DNA of 64,000 bases from CAZXGD01 sp046350455 (GTDB lineage: Bacteria; Planctomycetota; Phycisphaerae; Phycisphaerales; SM1A02): positions 123,591 through 187,590 of the forward strand of contig JAXMAM010000003.1 in NCBI GenBank assembly GCA_046350455.1. Direction: 5' to 3'. The position numbers and the translations under genes were made by a program. Positions 26,986 to 36,179 of the stretch are shown one piece after another. The notes below the pieces were generated by a model that saw only the letters and a program-made list of their open reading frames with translations, did no database searches and had not been told where the DNA came from. The number at the start of each line of letters is the position of its first letter. Position 1 is the first letter of the stretch.

Positions 26986-27230
26986 ATGCCAACCTGACCC
27001 CCTGGTACCGCATGGGTCCCAGTGAGCCGGAGCATGCCACGCTGGACTTGCATGAATCCAGCGATCGTGCGCGCGACATACAACACTCGCGCGCAGACAG
27101 CTCTTGTGTTCTCGAGTTTGTTCTCGGTGTTTGCGTGTGACGAGGTGCGTCCTGGACTCGCCCCTGCTGCTGTTTTTGCAGCGACAGGAGTGCAGCCAGC
27201 CGCACGTCGGACACGCGACCATCGCCTTCA

Positions 27231-27244
27231 CTTGTCAAAGAACC
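27231..27244 (-). promoter_or_regulatory. boxA-like antitermination site
   Basis: GGTTCTTTGACAAG on the minus strand, about 23 nt after the predicted transcription start and upstream of 23S. It resembles the rRNA boxA consensus (TGYTCTTTNACA) bound by NusB-S10 for antitermination. The assignment is by consensus match and position. Confidence 0.65.
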
Positions 27245-27273
27245 CAACCCTCTTGACGAGGGGTGGATCGCGA

Positions 27274-27301
27274 ATGCTACCCAAATCCCGCGTACCGTCA
27301 A
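27274..27301 (-). promoter_or_regulatory. rRNA operon promoter
   Basis: On the minus strand, -35 TTGACG (27301..27296), a 16-nt spacer and -10 TAGCAT (27279..27274). It has the same architecture as the tRNA-Asn promoter (TTGACG, 16 nt, TATCCT) at 51509. It is the best sigma-70-type promoter in this region. Confidence 0.8.
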
Positions 27302-27467
27302 GCCTGTTGCTCGACTCCCCTCACAGATTCGCGCAGTTTCTTTTATTGGACATTCCTGTGGACAACCTGCCTACAAAGACGCCAGCAGAAGCCTGTTTTG
27401 GCTGCCTGCTGGCGCATCCCCCATCGCTGTGTCGCGCTGGGCTGCTGTCAACCGCGCGCGTCGGAAA

Positions 27468-27532
27468 GTAGGGACACCAGTGCCAGGCACGAGTTTCCGA
27501 AAAGAGGGACACCCGTGCCAGGCACGACTTTC
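27468..27532. repeat. REP-like element, two direct units
   Basis: Units at 27468-27497 and 27504-27532, each with GGGACA, a variable tetranucleotide, TGCCAGGCACGA and TTTC. They match the inverted pair at 5577-5666. The second unit ends exactly at the first base of the complement of the neighbouring gene's stop codon. Confidence 0.75.
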
Positions 27533-29556
27533 TACTTGGGCTTGTTGCCGCCGCTCAGGCCGCCTCCACCGCCTGGGCCGCCGCCGGGACCAGCGGGTCC
27601 GCCAGAGCCGGCTGGTGGCGCTGGCTTCTCTGCTGGCTTCTCTGCTGCAGCCAGCGCGGATGCGGCTTCCTCACGCAGGCGCTGGCGCTCCGAGTCTTCC
27701 AGTTCGCCCGCGGGCACGCGCACCTGGCTTTCGCCTTCGTTCATGGGGCGCACCACCACCACTGCTGGGTGCTTCCCAGCTTCGGTGTTGGTCAGGTCCT
27801 CCACGATGCTGGCCACGTAGTAGTCCGTCGTGAAGTCCACGGTCTTGCGGTTGCCCTTGCCTTCATCCACTCGGCCGATGCGCTCGCCAGGCTGCACCTG
27901 CATCTCGGAGCGGCGCCACTGGCCGTCCACCAGGCGGTAGACCTCCACCTGCGCGGTGCCCAGGCCAAGCGCGCCGTCACCAGCACTCGCGCGGGTCACA
28001 AAGAAGCGGACGCGCGGCGAGACTGTCACCGGCTCAGACCACTCCGAAACAGCGCTCTCCAGCACGAAGGACTTTGCCAGGCCCTTCTCGTCCTGCTCCT
28101 TCACCAGCTGGTTGCCCTTGGCAAAGAAGGGGTTGTACGCGCACACCCTGGCGCGGTACTGGTAGGTGTGGCCAGGTTCCACCTCCAGATCATGGCCCCA
28201 GACCAGAATCTGATCTTCCGTAGCCAGTGAGGGCACCTTGACCGGTGCGCTGCTGGCGGTGGTTGGCGTGGCGCCCAGCTGCTGCTCCAGGGCTGCAATG
28301 TCCTTCTGGATGCGGTGCAGCGCCTGGGTCTTGGTCATTCGGGCCTGGCGCTCGCGAGCCGCCTTGGCCTCGCGGTCCTTGGCGTCTTCACCAGCGCCCG
28401 TGTTGCGGCCCTGCATGCCTCCGCCACCCATGCCGAAGCCGCTGCCGCCCTTGTTGCCCTTCTCAGAGTCCTTGCGGGTCTTCTCGTCCTGCTTGCGGCG
28501 ATCTGCCTCTTCCTTCTCCTTGGCTTCGTCCCACGGGCCACCCAGCTTGGTCAGCTCATCGGTGAGCTTGGCAGCCTGACGACGCTTGTTCTCCAGCTGC
28601 GTGCGCAACTGCAGCATGCGCCGGCTGTTCATGGCGTCGCCGGGGTCCTTGGTCGCGGTGCCCTGGTCCTTGGCCAGCGCTGGCGAGACAAAGGAGTCGT
28701 TCACCGTGTCATAGAAAGGCATCTGCAGCACCGACAGCTGGTTGGTGGCGTTGCCCAGGACTGCGAACATGTCCTCGCGAAGGCCAGCGTCTGCGCCCGC
28801 CACGCGCGGGCGGAACTCCACCGCCTCATCGCGGGCAGAGAAGACTGGCACAGTCTGCGGCTCGCTCCAGGTGCCGTCATTCTTGCGCTCGCGGCGCTCA
28901 AAGACCACATCCACCACAAAGGGCGTCTCCAGATACCACACGCTGGGGATGGCAGCGCGCGGCGGCTTGGCAGACGCGTCCGACCGCGCCAGCTCTGCGC
29001 GCATGGCCTTCACATCCAGCGTGGCCACCGGCGTGGTCCAGACCACGTCCTGCGGACCGGTGGTCTCGCTGAAGCGGGCCTTCACCACGCCTGATGCAGC
29101 AGCAGCCAGCTTGGCGGCTTCTGGCGTCAATGCGTCCGCTGTCTGGACCACCGACTCCATCTTCACCGCAGCAAGCTTGGGCTCGTAGTACCACACGTCC
29201 GCCACCGAAGCGCTGGCGCGGGCGAGCGCGCTGCCGAACGCAGGCAGGTTGACCGCCAACGTGGAGGCTGGCGACACAGGCTTGTTCAGGCGCTCCTGGA
29301 AGCTGGGTGCGGCCAGCTGCACGCCTTCGGAGGGGATGTTGATGTTGCTGTCGCCGCGCAGCCGCTCCTGCAGCGCACGGGCCTTCTGCTCCAGCACGTC
29401 GTCCACCTGATTGGGGGACACAGCGCGGCCGCCCACTGTGACGCTGGGGGCGGAGATGAACTGCCACGTGGCCACGCCAGCCACAGCGGCCAGCGCCACG
29501 CCGAGGGCGATCTTCTCGATGTGCTGCTCGAACGGGTTGATGCCTTTGAGCTTCAT
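27532..29556 (-). CDS. Membrane-anchored protein of the pilus/secretion cluster
   Basis: 674 residues. A short cytoplasmic N-terminus is followed by one membrane helix (IALGVALAAVAGVATWQF, residues ~16-34) and a long periplasmic region. It contains an FN3-like or beta-sandwich stretch, a highly charged coiled-coil and low-complexity segment around residues 350-430 (KEKEEADRRKQDEKTRKD, Gly/Met-rich FGMGGGGMQG), another beta domain with VEPGHTYQYRARVCAYN, and a Gly/Pro-rich tail. I do not recognise a family. It is the last gene of the row started by the PilM-PilN fusion, a place often held by PilP-like proteins; that role is inference. A REP-like unit abuts its stop codon. Confidence 0.72.
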   Translation of the reverse strand: MKLKGINPFEQHIEKIALGVALAAVAGVATWQFISAPSVTVGGRAVSPNQVDDVLEQKARALQERLRGDSNINIPSEGVQLAAPSFQERLNKPVSPASTLAVNLPAFGSALARASASVADVWYYEPKLAAVKMESVVQTADALTPEAAKLAAAASGVVKARFSETTGPQDVVWTTPVATLDVKAMRAELARSDASAKPPRAAIPSVWYLETPFVVDVVFERRERKNDGTWSEPQTVPVFSARDEAVEFRPRVAGADAGLREDMFAVLGNATNQLSVLQMPFYDTVNDSFVSPALAKDQGTATKDPGDAMNSRRMLQLRTQLENKRRQAAKLTDELTKLGGPWDEAKEKEEADRRKQDEKTRKDSEKGNKGGSGFGMGGGGMQGRNTGAGEDAKDREAKAARERQARMTKTQALHRIQKDIAALEQQLGATPTTASSAPVKVPSLATEDQILVWGHDLEVEPGHTYQYRARVCAYNPFFAKGNQLVKEQDEKGLAKSFVLESAVSEWSEPVTVSPRVRFFVTRASAGDGALGLGTAQVEVYRLVDGQWRRSEMQVQPGERIGRVDEGKGNRKTVDFTTDYYVASIVEDLTNTEAGKHPAVVVVRPMNEGESQVRVPAGELEDSERQRLREEAASALAAAEKPAEKPAPPAGSGGPAGPGGGPGGGGGLSGGNKPK

Positions 29557-29589
29557 GATGGGCGATCCGTAGTTGGGTGGGCGGTCTGT

Positions 29590-31062
29590 TCAGCCATTCG
29601 ACGCTGGCGCGGCTGCGGGTGCGCTGGAGGCGGGCGCGTCGCCTGCTGGGGCGGCAGCGTCATCTGTGGTCTTGCCGTTGGTGTTGCGGGCGGCCTGCAG
29701 CTCCTTGGGCATCAGCTTGCCGAGCCACTCGCGCATCCACACGCTCTCGATGGTGAGCCTGACCTGCGAAACCGGCTCTGCGCCGTAGATGTAGCCCTCC
29801 GCAGCATCTGCGAAGGGATCTGCTGGCACCAGGCTGCAGTTGAGCACGGTCATGAAGTTCTCGCGCGCGATGGCGTTGAGCACTTCTGGAAGACCACGCG
29901 TGGCCACGATGAGCGTGACCTGGAAGCGGCGAACGTCGTACAGCGGATTGGTCTGACGGCCTGTGAAGGTGCTGCCGAAGTCATACGGCGCCGGGACCTT
30001 GGGGTCGATGGGTGGCGGGCCAACTGCCGCGGCCGCGTTGGGATCCGGCGCTGCGCCCGGATCAGCAGGCGGCGCAGCGTTGGGGTCCCCTGCTGCCGCG
30101 GTCTTGGGCGGTGCCAGAGACTCCTCGCCGTCGTAGAACGCGATGCTGACCAGACGCTTGACGGGCGCCTCCACCACGCTGCGGAACGGCTTGTTTGCCG
30201 CGGCCAGCGAGCGGATGACATCCTCTGCCATCCAGGCGCGCCACTGCCAGAAGAAGAGGCGGCCTTCCTGCGGCGGATTGCCTGCGTCCGGCGTGGCTGG
30301 CAACCCCAGCGAGTTGATGCTGGCGTAGAAGCTGATGCTGGCCGCAGCGTCTGCGTACACCTGCAGGCGCTTGTCCGAGAGCGCCTTCAGGAGCTTGTCT
30401 GTCTCCTCGGCGCTCAGGCTCTTGCGGTCTGTCTTCTTCTCGCCTGCGATGAACTGGTCCTGGCGGCGCTGCACCTGGTCCAGCACGCGGTCGTCGTCTG
30501 GCGGGCTGCCAGCGCGCACGTCGGTCAGCAGCTGCTCCATGCCGGAGTGCAGCTTGTCGAAGGCGTTCTGCGCCACCACCGAGATGTTGTCCGGGCGCAC
30601 CTGGACATCAATGCTCAGCTTGGTGCGGTCGCGCTGGTTGTGCTGGCGCGCGGCCTTCTGCACAGCGATGGCGTCCTCGCGAAGGCGATGGGTGAGCTCT
30701 TCGAACGCCACCACTGCCTTGGTGTTCACCACGCCAGTCTCGTTCTTGGGCTCTAGGCCCGGAAGCGAGATCTCGACCTGGGTCTTCTCCAGCTTCTCAA
30801 GCGCTGCCAGCTCTTCCGCGCGCTTGTTGTTCTGCGCATCGGCGGCTGCGTGCATCTCGCTGCTGAACCACCACGCCGCGACCGGTGCAAGCACCATCAC
30901 TGCCACCGATGCCACGATGACCGGATTGCGCTTGGCCCACGCCAGCGCCTTCTTGGCGTCGAACTTGGAACCGCCACCGCCCTCGCTGCCGCCGCCACCC
31001 TTGGAGGTCGCGGAGGCCAGCTTCTCGCGGAGTTTCTGGATGGAATCGCCGAGTGAGCTCAC
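29590..31062 (-). CDS. PilO-like inner-membrane protein (probable)
   Basis: 490 residues from a GTG whose first bases overlap the pilM stop (GTGA). Topology: basic/Gly-rich cytoplasmic N-terminus (KLREKLASATSKGGGG), one membrane helix at residues ~46-66 (PVIVASVAVMVLAPVAAWWF), a coiled coil (NKRAEELAALEKLEK), a long helical region, a Pro/Ala/Asp linker near residues 325-350, and a C-terminal alpha/beta domain (RRFQVTLIVATRGLPEVLNA; VSQVRLTIESVW). This plan matches PilO/GspM-type alignment proteins, and the gene sits right after a PilM-PilN fusion, but sequence-level identity to PilO is not obvious. It is 33 bp upstream of the next cluster gene. Confidence 0.65.
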   Translation of the reverse strand: MSSLGDSIQKLREKLASATSKGGGGSEGGGGSKFDAKKALAWAKRNPVIVASVAVMVLAPVAAWWFSSEMHAAADAQNNKRAEELAALEKLEKTQVEISLPGLEPKNETGVVNTKAVVAFEELTHRLREDAIAVQKAARQHNQRDRTKLSIDVQVRPDNISVVAQNAFDKLHSGMEQLLTDVRAGSPPDDDRVLDQVQRRQDQFIAGEKKTDRKSLSAEETDKLLKALSDKRLQVYADAAASISFYASINSLGLPATPDAGNPPQEGRLFFWQWRAWMAEDVIRSLAAANKPFRSVVEAPVKRLVSIAFYDGEESLAPPKTAAAGDPNAAPPADPGAAPDPNAAAAVGPPPIDPKVPAPYDFGSTFTGRQTNPLYDVRRFQVTLIVATRGLPEVLNAIARENFMTVLNCSLVPADPFADAAEGYIYGAEPVSQVRLTIESVWMREWLGKLMPKELQAARNTNGKTTDDAAAPAGDAPASSAPAAAPASNG

Positions 31063-33221
31063 TGCTGGCCTCCCTGTGCTGCAGCGGCGTCAGCGCCACC
31101 TTCCTGCGTGGTGCCAGTGACAGGACGTCCGACGGGATCGCGGAGCTTGAGCTTGAAGGTGATCTTCACAGAGGTTGCTGGCCGACCTGCGTACAGGTCG
31201 GGCTTGGTGGGAATGGGTGCGTCCTTTTCCAGGTCAACAGGGTCAGAGTGAGCGCCCGGCGTGGTGGTGGGACGGACGCGCGGCTTGCTGCCGCCCTTGG
31301 CGCCGCCACCAGACTCGGACTTGCTGCCGCCGGGAGGCGCTTCGGCCATGCCGGTGTTCGATCCACCCAGGATGCCGCCGCCTGGCGCAGAGAAGGTCTC
31401 GGTGTTCTGGCGACGGCCCGTCATGGCCTTGCCGCCCACGCCGGTGTCCTGCGAGGTGCCGGCGTCCTGCGGCTGATCCACCTCGACTGCAGCGCCAGTG
31501 CCAGAGCCCGTGGCGCCAGCGGGCGTGTCCTGCGCGCCGCTTGCAGAACGATCTGCAAACTCAGGCAGGATGCCCTTCTCTGGAATCAGGATGGTGTACG
31601 GGGCTTCCTTGCGGTCCTTGTTGTCGTTCAGCCACTTGAGCACCGTGCCCTGGATGAAGCTGCGCGCGTCGTTGGCGCCGCTCTTGGGCCGAGGCACGGA
31701 CATGCGCACCGTGACCTCGATCACGCGCGCCGGCTTGGCTGGATCAGTCTTGTCCAGCATGTAGCGGCCAGTGAGCGAATCAAGCTCGATGAGCTTCCAC
31801 TGGTCGTACGGAAGTGGCGGATTCTTGGGGTCAAATGCGTTGAGCAGCTCGGCCTGCGTGCCCGCGGTGCCCATGGCGGTGTAGACGTCGTTGACGATCC
31901 ACGGCCACACTTCGCGGTCCTCCAGCAGGAACACCATGTTGTTGGCGCGCGCGCCCAGGTCGGCCGCGGCCTTCGCTTCGTCGAACTTGCGCTTGGCATC
32001 CTCGCCGTCGGCCTTGGCTGTGCGGACGATGGCTGGCACGTCGTCGCGGACGTGTCCGCCTGGACGCCAGAACATGAGGCCGCTGGCTGCCACGGTGAGC
32101 ACGGCCGCTGCAGCGAACCACTTGCTCTTGGTGCGCCAGACCTGCTCGCGCATGTTCTCCACGGGGCTCAGGTTGATCCCGATCTCCGCATAGCCCAGGC
32201 CTTGCAGCGCCAGGCCGATGGCCGTTGCCAGGTTCATGGCGTTGGCGCTGAAGTCTGCAGCAGCGCTGCCTTCCACGCGGATCTTCTCGTACTCCTCCTG
32301 GCGGCGGATCTCCACGCTCAGCTGGTCGCTGAGGAACTTGCGGAGGCCCGGGATGCGGAAGGTGCTGCCCAGGCCCACGATGCGCGTGATCGGGCGGTCA
32401 GGGCGGAGCGACTGGAAGTGGCCGATGGAGCGCTGCACTTCCTGCAGCAGGTCGTCGAAGACCGGCCGCATGGCGTGCATGAGCTGCTTGGCGTACTTGT
32501 GGGTGGCTGCCTCGGCCTTCAGGCGGTCTGCCTTGCCGTATGGCACGCTGAACGCGCTGGCGATGGCCTCTGTGAAGTGGTGGCCGCCAATGGGGAACGT
32601 GCGGATCCAGCAGTGGCCGTCTGCGATCACCACCAGGTCGCTGGAGCGGGTGCCGATGTCCAGGAAGCCCAGCGTGGGCTGGCCTGGCTTGTCCAGGTCC
32701 CGGTCGAAGATCATGGTGTTGTAGACCGCCAGCGGGCACAGCGTGAGCGCTGATGGCGTGAGGCCCAGCTCCTTGTAGAGGCTGAGGCGCTGCGCGATCT
32801 TCTCCTTGAGCACCGCGAAGATGCCCACCTCAAGCTCTGGCGAGTCGTCTGAAGCAAACAGGTGGTAGTCCCACTCCACCTCTTCCAGAGGGAATGGAAT
32901 CTGCTGCTTGGCCTCGAACATGACCGTCTGCGGCACTGCCTTCTTGTGGATGGGCGGCAGCTTGGCGAAGCGGGCCAGCGAGTCGCTGCCCGGCACGCCG
33001 ATCAGGGCCACGGCCCCTTCCAGCGTCTTCTGGGTCATGAAGGCGCCCAGCGAGATGCGGAGCATCTCTTCAATGTTGAGATCGGGCGTGGTGAGCACCT
33101 TGGGGTGCGGGATCACCACGAAGTCGGCCACCCGGATGTCCGACCCGTCGCGTTCCAGACGAATGGCCTTGATGGCGGCGTTGCCTACTTCAATGCCCCA
33201 TGCGGCCTTTGCCTTTGCCAT
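31059..33221 (-). CDS. PilM-PilN fusion protein of a type IV pilus or secretion system
   Basis: 720 residues from the ATG at 33221. Residues 1-~340 are a PilM actin-like ATPase: WGIEVGNAAIKAIRL, PFPLEEVEWDYH, FLDIGTRSSDLVVI (phosphate loop) and VGLGSTFRIPGL (adenosine loop). At residues 349-353 comes INLSP, followed by a basic stretch and a membrane helix (WFAAAAVLTVAASGLMFW, ~367-385). In separate systems PilN begins with an INLLP-type motif that docks into PilM, then a membrane helix, so this is PilM fused to PilN. The remaining ~330 periplasmic residues include a helical region, a beta-rich part and a Gly/Ser/Pro-rich linker. First gene of a three-gene row. Confidence 0.88.
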   Translation of the reverse strand: MAKAKAAWGIEVGNAAIKAIRLERDGSDIRVADFVVIPHPKVLTTPDLNIEEMLRISLGAFMTQKTLEGAVALIGVPGSDSLARFAKLPPIHKKAVPQTVMFEAKQQIPFPLEEVEWDYHLFASDDSPELEVGIFAVLKEKIAQRLSLYKELGLTPSALTLCPLAVYNTMIFDRDLDKPGQPTLGFLDIGTRSSDLVVIADGHCWIRTFPIGGHHFTEAIASAFSVPYGKADRLKAEAATHKYAKQLMHAMRPVFDDLLQEVQRSIGHFQSLRPDRPITRIVGLGSTFRIPGLRKFLSDQLSVEIRRQEEYEKIRVEGSAAADFSANAMNLATAIGLALQGLGYAEIGINLSPVENMREQVWRTKSKWFAAAAVLTVAASGLMFWRPGGHVRDDVPAIVRTAKADGEDAKRKFDEAKAAADLGARANNMVFLLEDREVWPWIVNDVYTAMGTAGTQAELLNAFDPKNPPLPYDQWKLIELDSLTGRYMLDKTDPAKPARVIEVTVRMSVPRPKSGANDARSFIQGTVLKWLNDNKDRKEAPYTILIPEKGILPEFADRSASGAQDTPAGATGSGTGAAVEVDQPQDAGTSQDTGVGGKAMTGRRQNTETFSAPGGGILGGSNTGMAEAPPGGSKSESGGGAKGGSKPRVRPTTTPGAHSDPVDLEKDAPIPTKPDLYAGRPATSVKITFKLKLRDPVGRPVTGTTQEGGADAAAAQGGQQ

Positions 33222-33482
33222 GCTGCGGAGGCTCCTGTCTGCGGGATGAACCCCAGTGGACGCACCGCTGGGGAGGACCGCAATAATAGTCAAACTGGAC
33301 GCTGCACCGTGGAGTTCGTTTCCCGGGTGCGGCTGGTTCCCCCCAACAGGTCACAGGGTGGTAACACCCGAAACAGGCGACATGCCGCGGCCGGCCGGGC
33401 TTCTGGGGTACAGTCCGCCCTCCCGCGCTGCGATGGCGCGGATGCACCGCAACCCCCCGAGCGCGGCGGAACCGCGACACCC
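33222..33482. promoter_or_regulatory. Divergent promoter region of the pilM row and rpsA
   Basis: Minus strand: TATTAT at 33288..33283 is a candidate -10 for the pilus row; its leader would contain a hairpin made of CCCCAG and CTGGGG arms (33251-33272). Plus strand: TACAGT at 33409-33414 is a candidate -10 for rpsA, giving a leader of about 60 nt before the ATG at 33483. No protein gene fits in these 261 bp. Confidence 0.5.
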
Positions 33483-34754
33483 ATGGACTCCACAGAACAG
33501 CCTTCGCAGCCCTCTTCCGGCACTCCCTCCAACTCCCTGGACGCAGACCTGGCCCGCGAGATCGAGGAGGCGCTGGGCGGCATGAGCTTTGCCGACATGG
33601 TGGACGCGCGGCCCACGCCAGGACGCGTGGTGCCTGTCAAGGGCGAACGCCCCATGCGCACGGGCAAGGTGTTCCGGGTGCACAACGGCGAGGTCTTCAT
33701 CGAGTTCGATCCCAAGCGCCAAGGCGTCTGCCCGCTGCGCCAGTTCGAGGCAGAGCCAAAGCCAGGCGAGGTATTTGACTTTGTCGAGGAGCGCTTTGAT
33801 CCATACGAGCAGCTGTGGGTGGTGAGCCGCCGCGGCGCCACGGTGAAGGCAGACTGGGACAACCTGGCAGAGGGCATGATCGTGGAGGCCCGCTGCGTGG
33901 GCATGAACAAGGGCGGCCTGGACATGGAGGTGGCCCATCACAAGGCCTTCATGCCAGCCAGCCAGGTGGACATCCGTCCGCTGCCAGACATCAGCGTGCT
34001 GCTGGGCGAGAAGTTCCCCTGCCGAATCCTTGAATTGCGCAAGGAAAAGGGGCGCATGGTGCTCAGCCGCAAGGCCGCCATGCTGGAAGAGCGGCATCGC
34101 ATGCGCGACAAGCTGCTGGAGGAGATCGAGGTTGGGCAGACCCGCACAGCCACCATCACCAGCATTCAGTCCTATGGCGCGTTTGCAGACCTGGGTGGTC
34201 TGGACGGCCTGATCCACATCGGTGACCTGACCCACGAGCGCATCAAGGATCCCGGCCAGGTGGTGAAGGTTGGCGACGTGGTGGAAGTGCGCGTCCTGAA
34301 GGTGGACAAGACAGCCAAGCCTGTGAAGATCAGCCTGGGACGCAAGCAGACGCTGAGCGATCCAGCAGTGGCTGCGATGAGCCAGCTGCAGGGTGGCGAG
34401 ACAGTGAGCGGCACGGTGACGCGCCTGACGGACTTTGGCGCGTTCGTGGAGCTCTCACCAGGCGTCGAAGGCCTGATCCACGTGAGCGAGGTTGCGCACG
34501 AGCGCATCCCCACGCCAGCCAAGGTGCTGCGTGTGGGTGAAGTGGTGCAGTGCAAGGTGCTGAGCGTGGACACGCAGAAGAAGCGCATCAGCCTGAGCCG
34601 CAAGGCCCTGCTGGACCGCCCTGCCCCAGCGCCTGGCCGTCACGACGACCGGCACGCGCCTGCAGTGCCCATGCGCGAGGACGACCCAAGCATGCGCAAG
34701 CTGCGCGCCAAGTTTGGCGCTGGCAAGCGCGAACTCAAGGGCGGCTTGGGTTGA
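33483..34754 (+). CDS. rpsA: 30S ribosomal protein S1
   Basis: 423 residues with an acidic/Ser-rich N-terminus and four S1 (OB-fold) domains, roughly residues 58-125, 140-205, 220-292 and 308-378. The last two carry the clearest signatures (YGAFADLGGLDGLIHIGDL; DFGAFVELSPGVEGLIHVSE). The tail is basic (KLRAKFGAGKRELKGG). S1 helps mRNA binding to the 30S subunit and is especially relevant where leaders lack Shine-Dalgarno sites. Six-domain S1 is usual in gammaproteobacteria; four domains are common elsewhere. The ATG at 33483 follows a 60-nt leader. The 3' end overlaps the convergent membrane-protein gene by 20 bp. Confidence 0.92.
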   Translation: MDSTEQPSQPSSGTPSNSLDADLAREIEEALGGMSFADMVDARPTPGRVVPVKGERPMRTGKVFRVHNGEVFIEFDPKRQGVCPLRQFEAEPKPGEVFDFVEERFDPYEQLWVVSRRGATVKADWDNLAEGMIVEARCVGMNKGGLDMEVAHHKAFMPASQVDIRPLPDISVLLGEKFPCRILELRKEKGRMVLSRKAAMLEERHRMRDKLLEEIEVGQTRTATITSIQSYGAFADLGGLDGLIHIGDLTHERIKDPGQVVKVGDVVEVRVLKVDKTAKPVKISLGRKQTLSDPAVAAMSQLQGGETVSGTVTRLTDFGAFVELSPGVEGLIHVSEVAHERIPTPAKVLRVGEVVQCKVLSVDTQKKRISLSRKALLDRPAPAPGRHDDRHAPAVPMREDDPSMRKLRAKFGAGKRELKGGLG

Positions 34755-36144
34755 TCGGGCTGCCCGGCGTCACAGCGTCCGAGACATCTGCCAGCACTTC
34801 GTATGGCCAGACCTCTGTGCGAGGCTGACCATCGCAGCCTTCGCGCAGCGCCAGGTACATGCGGGTGAGGAGCCCAGCCAGCAGGCTGACGAACGCCCCT
34901 GCCACGATCACTCCCACCAGGCCCAGCCACCAGCCAACCGCCACGCCGGGGCCAGACCAGGTTGGCAGCGTGCCGCCGGGCGTCACGCGCAGCACATCCA
35001 CCTGCGCGCGCCCAGCCGCACCCAGGCTGACGGGCACCGCAGCCCAGCTGGTGGCCAGCCATGCCACCACCCGCACCACCACCAGGCCAAAGGCGCTCAC
35101 GCCGATGACGGTGACTGCATAGGCCAGCCACGCTCCGGGCCGCGCGATGAAGTAGATGGCGCCCCGCTGGTCTGCGTCCAGGGAGTCCAGGGCGTCGCAG
35201 GCCACCGCGGCCGGTGCAAGGGGCGCACCCAGCGCCCAGATGAGCACCGAGAGCCCCGCCACAGCGCCCAGCGCCAGCGGCACCACATAGAGCACGCTGG
35301 CCACCCAGCCGCCGCCGGGAATGCGGAAGAGAAGCCCCCACGCCGCGCACACCACCCCCAGCACCGCTGCGATGCCCAGGGGCGCGAGCCACGCCAGCAC
35401 CAGGTCGGCCCAACGGTCTGCTGCAAAGCGGAAGCCCTCGCCAGCCTTGATCACGCCGCGGCCGCTGGCCTGCACAGCCTCCATGCGGCCAAGGGCGCCC
35501 AGGCCCACAGCCGCCACCAGCCCGCTCCACAAGCCAAAGACCACGCAGAAGACAGGGTCGCGCGCCCAGAGCGTGTGCGGGATGTCCCACAGGCACAGGC
35601 GCACGCCCTGGGCCATGTCTGCTGGCGCGGCCCCCAGCAGTCCGTCCACCACCATGCCCCCGGCTGTGGCCTCTGCGCGGGACAGGGCTTCAAAGCTGCC
35701 TAGCGGGGCCAGTGACGCCGCATGCGCCGCAGCCACAGCCAGCTGGTCGCGGGAGCCCTGGTCTGGTGCCTGGAGCGTGCGTTCTTCCAGCACAGCTGCC
35801 AGTTCTGCCGCTGGCACGCGGGCGCTTTCGTAGACCACGTCTGGCGCGTAGTCCGCAGCCAGGCGGCGCAGCGTGGCCTGCACGGCGGCCTGCTCTGCGT
35901 CGTCGTAGGGCTCGCCCAGCAGGCCTGGCGCATCCATGTGCGCACCCAGGAAGGTGTCCCAGGCGAGTCCGGGAAGCCAGATGGCCAGTGCGATGACAAA
36001 GCCCGCCACCAGCCGCGTGGGTTGGAAGGCTGTGCTGACAGCGCCACCCACCCAGCGAGTGAGGCCAAGAACGTGCGAACTACGGCTGGTGAGGTCTGGA
36101 GGGGTGCCAGGCTGCGTCACGCGCGCAAATCGTACGGGATGCAT
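34735..36144 (-). CDS. Multi-pass membrane protein of unknown function
   Basis: 469 residues. About six or seven membrane helices: one near residue 45-65 (LVAGFVIALAIWLPGLAW), then a ~110-residue extracytoplasmic helical region (EQAAVQATLRRLAADYAPDV), then helices near PVFCVVFGLWSGLVAAVGLG, LVLAWLAPLGIAAVLGVVCA, VLYVVPLALGAVAGLSVLIW, AYAVTVIGVSAFGLVVVRVV and VGVIVAGAFVSLLAGLLTRM. The C-terminal tail is Pro-rich. I do not recognise a family, although similarly built integral membrane proteins are common in planctomycetes. AGGAG lies 4 nt before the ATG. Convergent with rpsA. Confidence 0.75.
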   Translation of the reverse strand: MHPVRFARVTQPGTPPDLTSRSSHVLGLTRWVGGAVSTAFQPTRLVAGFVIALAIWLPGLAWDTFLGAHMDAPGLLGEPYDDAEQAAVQATLRRLAADYAPDVVYESARVPAAELAAVLEERTLQAPDQGSRDQLAVAAAHAASLAPLGSFEALSRAEATAGGMVVDGLLGAAPADMAQGVRLCLWDIPHTLWARDPVFCVVFGLWSGLVAAVGLGALGRMEAVQASGRGVIKAGEGFRFAADRWADLVLAWLAPLGIAAVLGVVCAAWGLLFRIPGGGWVASVLYVVPLALGAVAGLSVLIWALGAPLAPAAVACDALDSLDADQRGAIYFIARPGAWLAYAVTVIGVSAFGLVVVRVVAWLATSWAAVPVSLGAAGRAQVDVLRVTPGGTLPTWSGPGVAVGWWLGLVGVIVAGAFVSLLAGLLTRMYLALREGCDGQPRTEVWPYEVLADVSDAVTPGSPINPSRP

Positions 36145-36167
36145 TGGGCTCCTGCCAGAATCGGGGC

Positions 36168-36173
36168 TACTGT
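36168..36173 (+). promoter_or_regulatory. -10 element for a leaderless small gene
   Basis: TACTGT, followed by TCTGGC and then the GTG at 36180. The 6-nt spacing decides the start codon of the next gene. Confidence 0.5.
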
Positions 36174-36179
36174 TCTGGC

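Larger units (their letters stand above)
26986..27531 (-). other. rRNA operon leader and promoter region, no protein gene
   Basis: 546 bp between 23S and the next stop codon. It holds the promoter (27274-27301), a boxA-like site (27231-27244), about 245 nt of leader up to the 23S 5' end, and two REP-like units next to the downstream gene. There is no 16S rRNA and no tRNA. Short frames here show no coding features. Confidence 0.85.
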
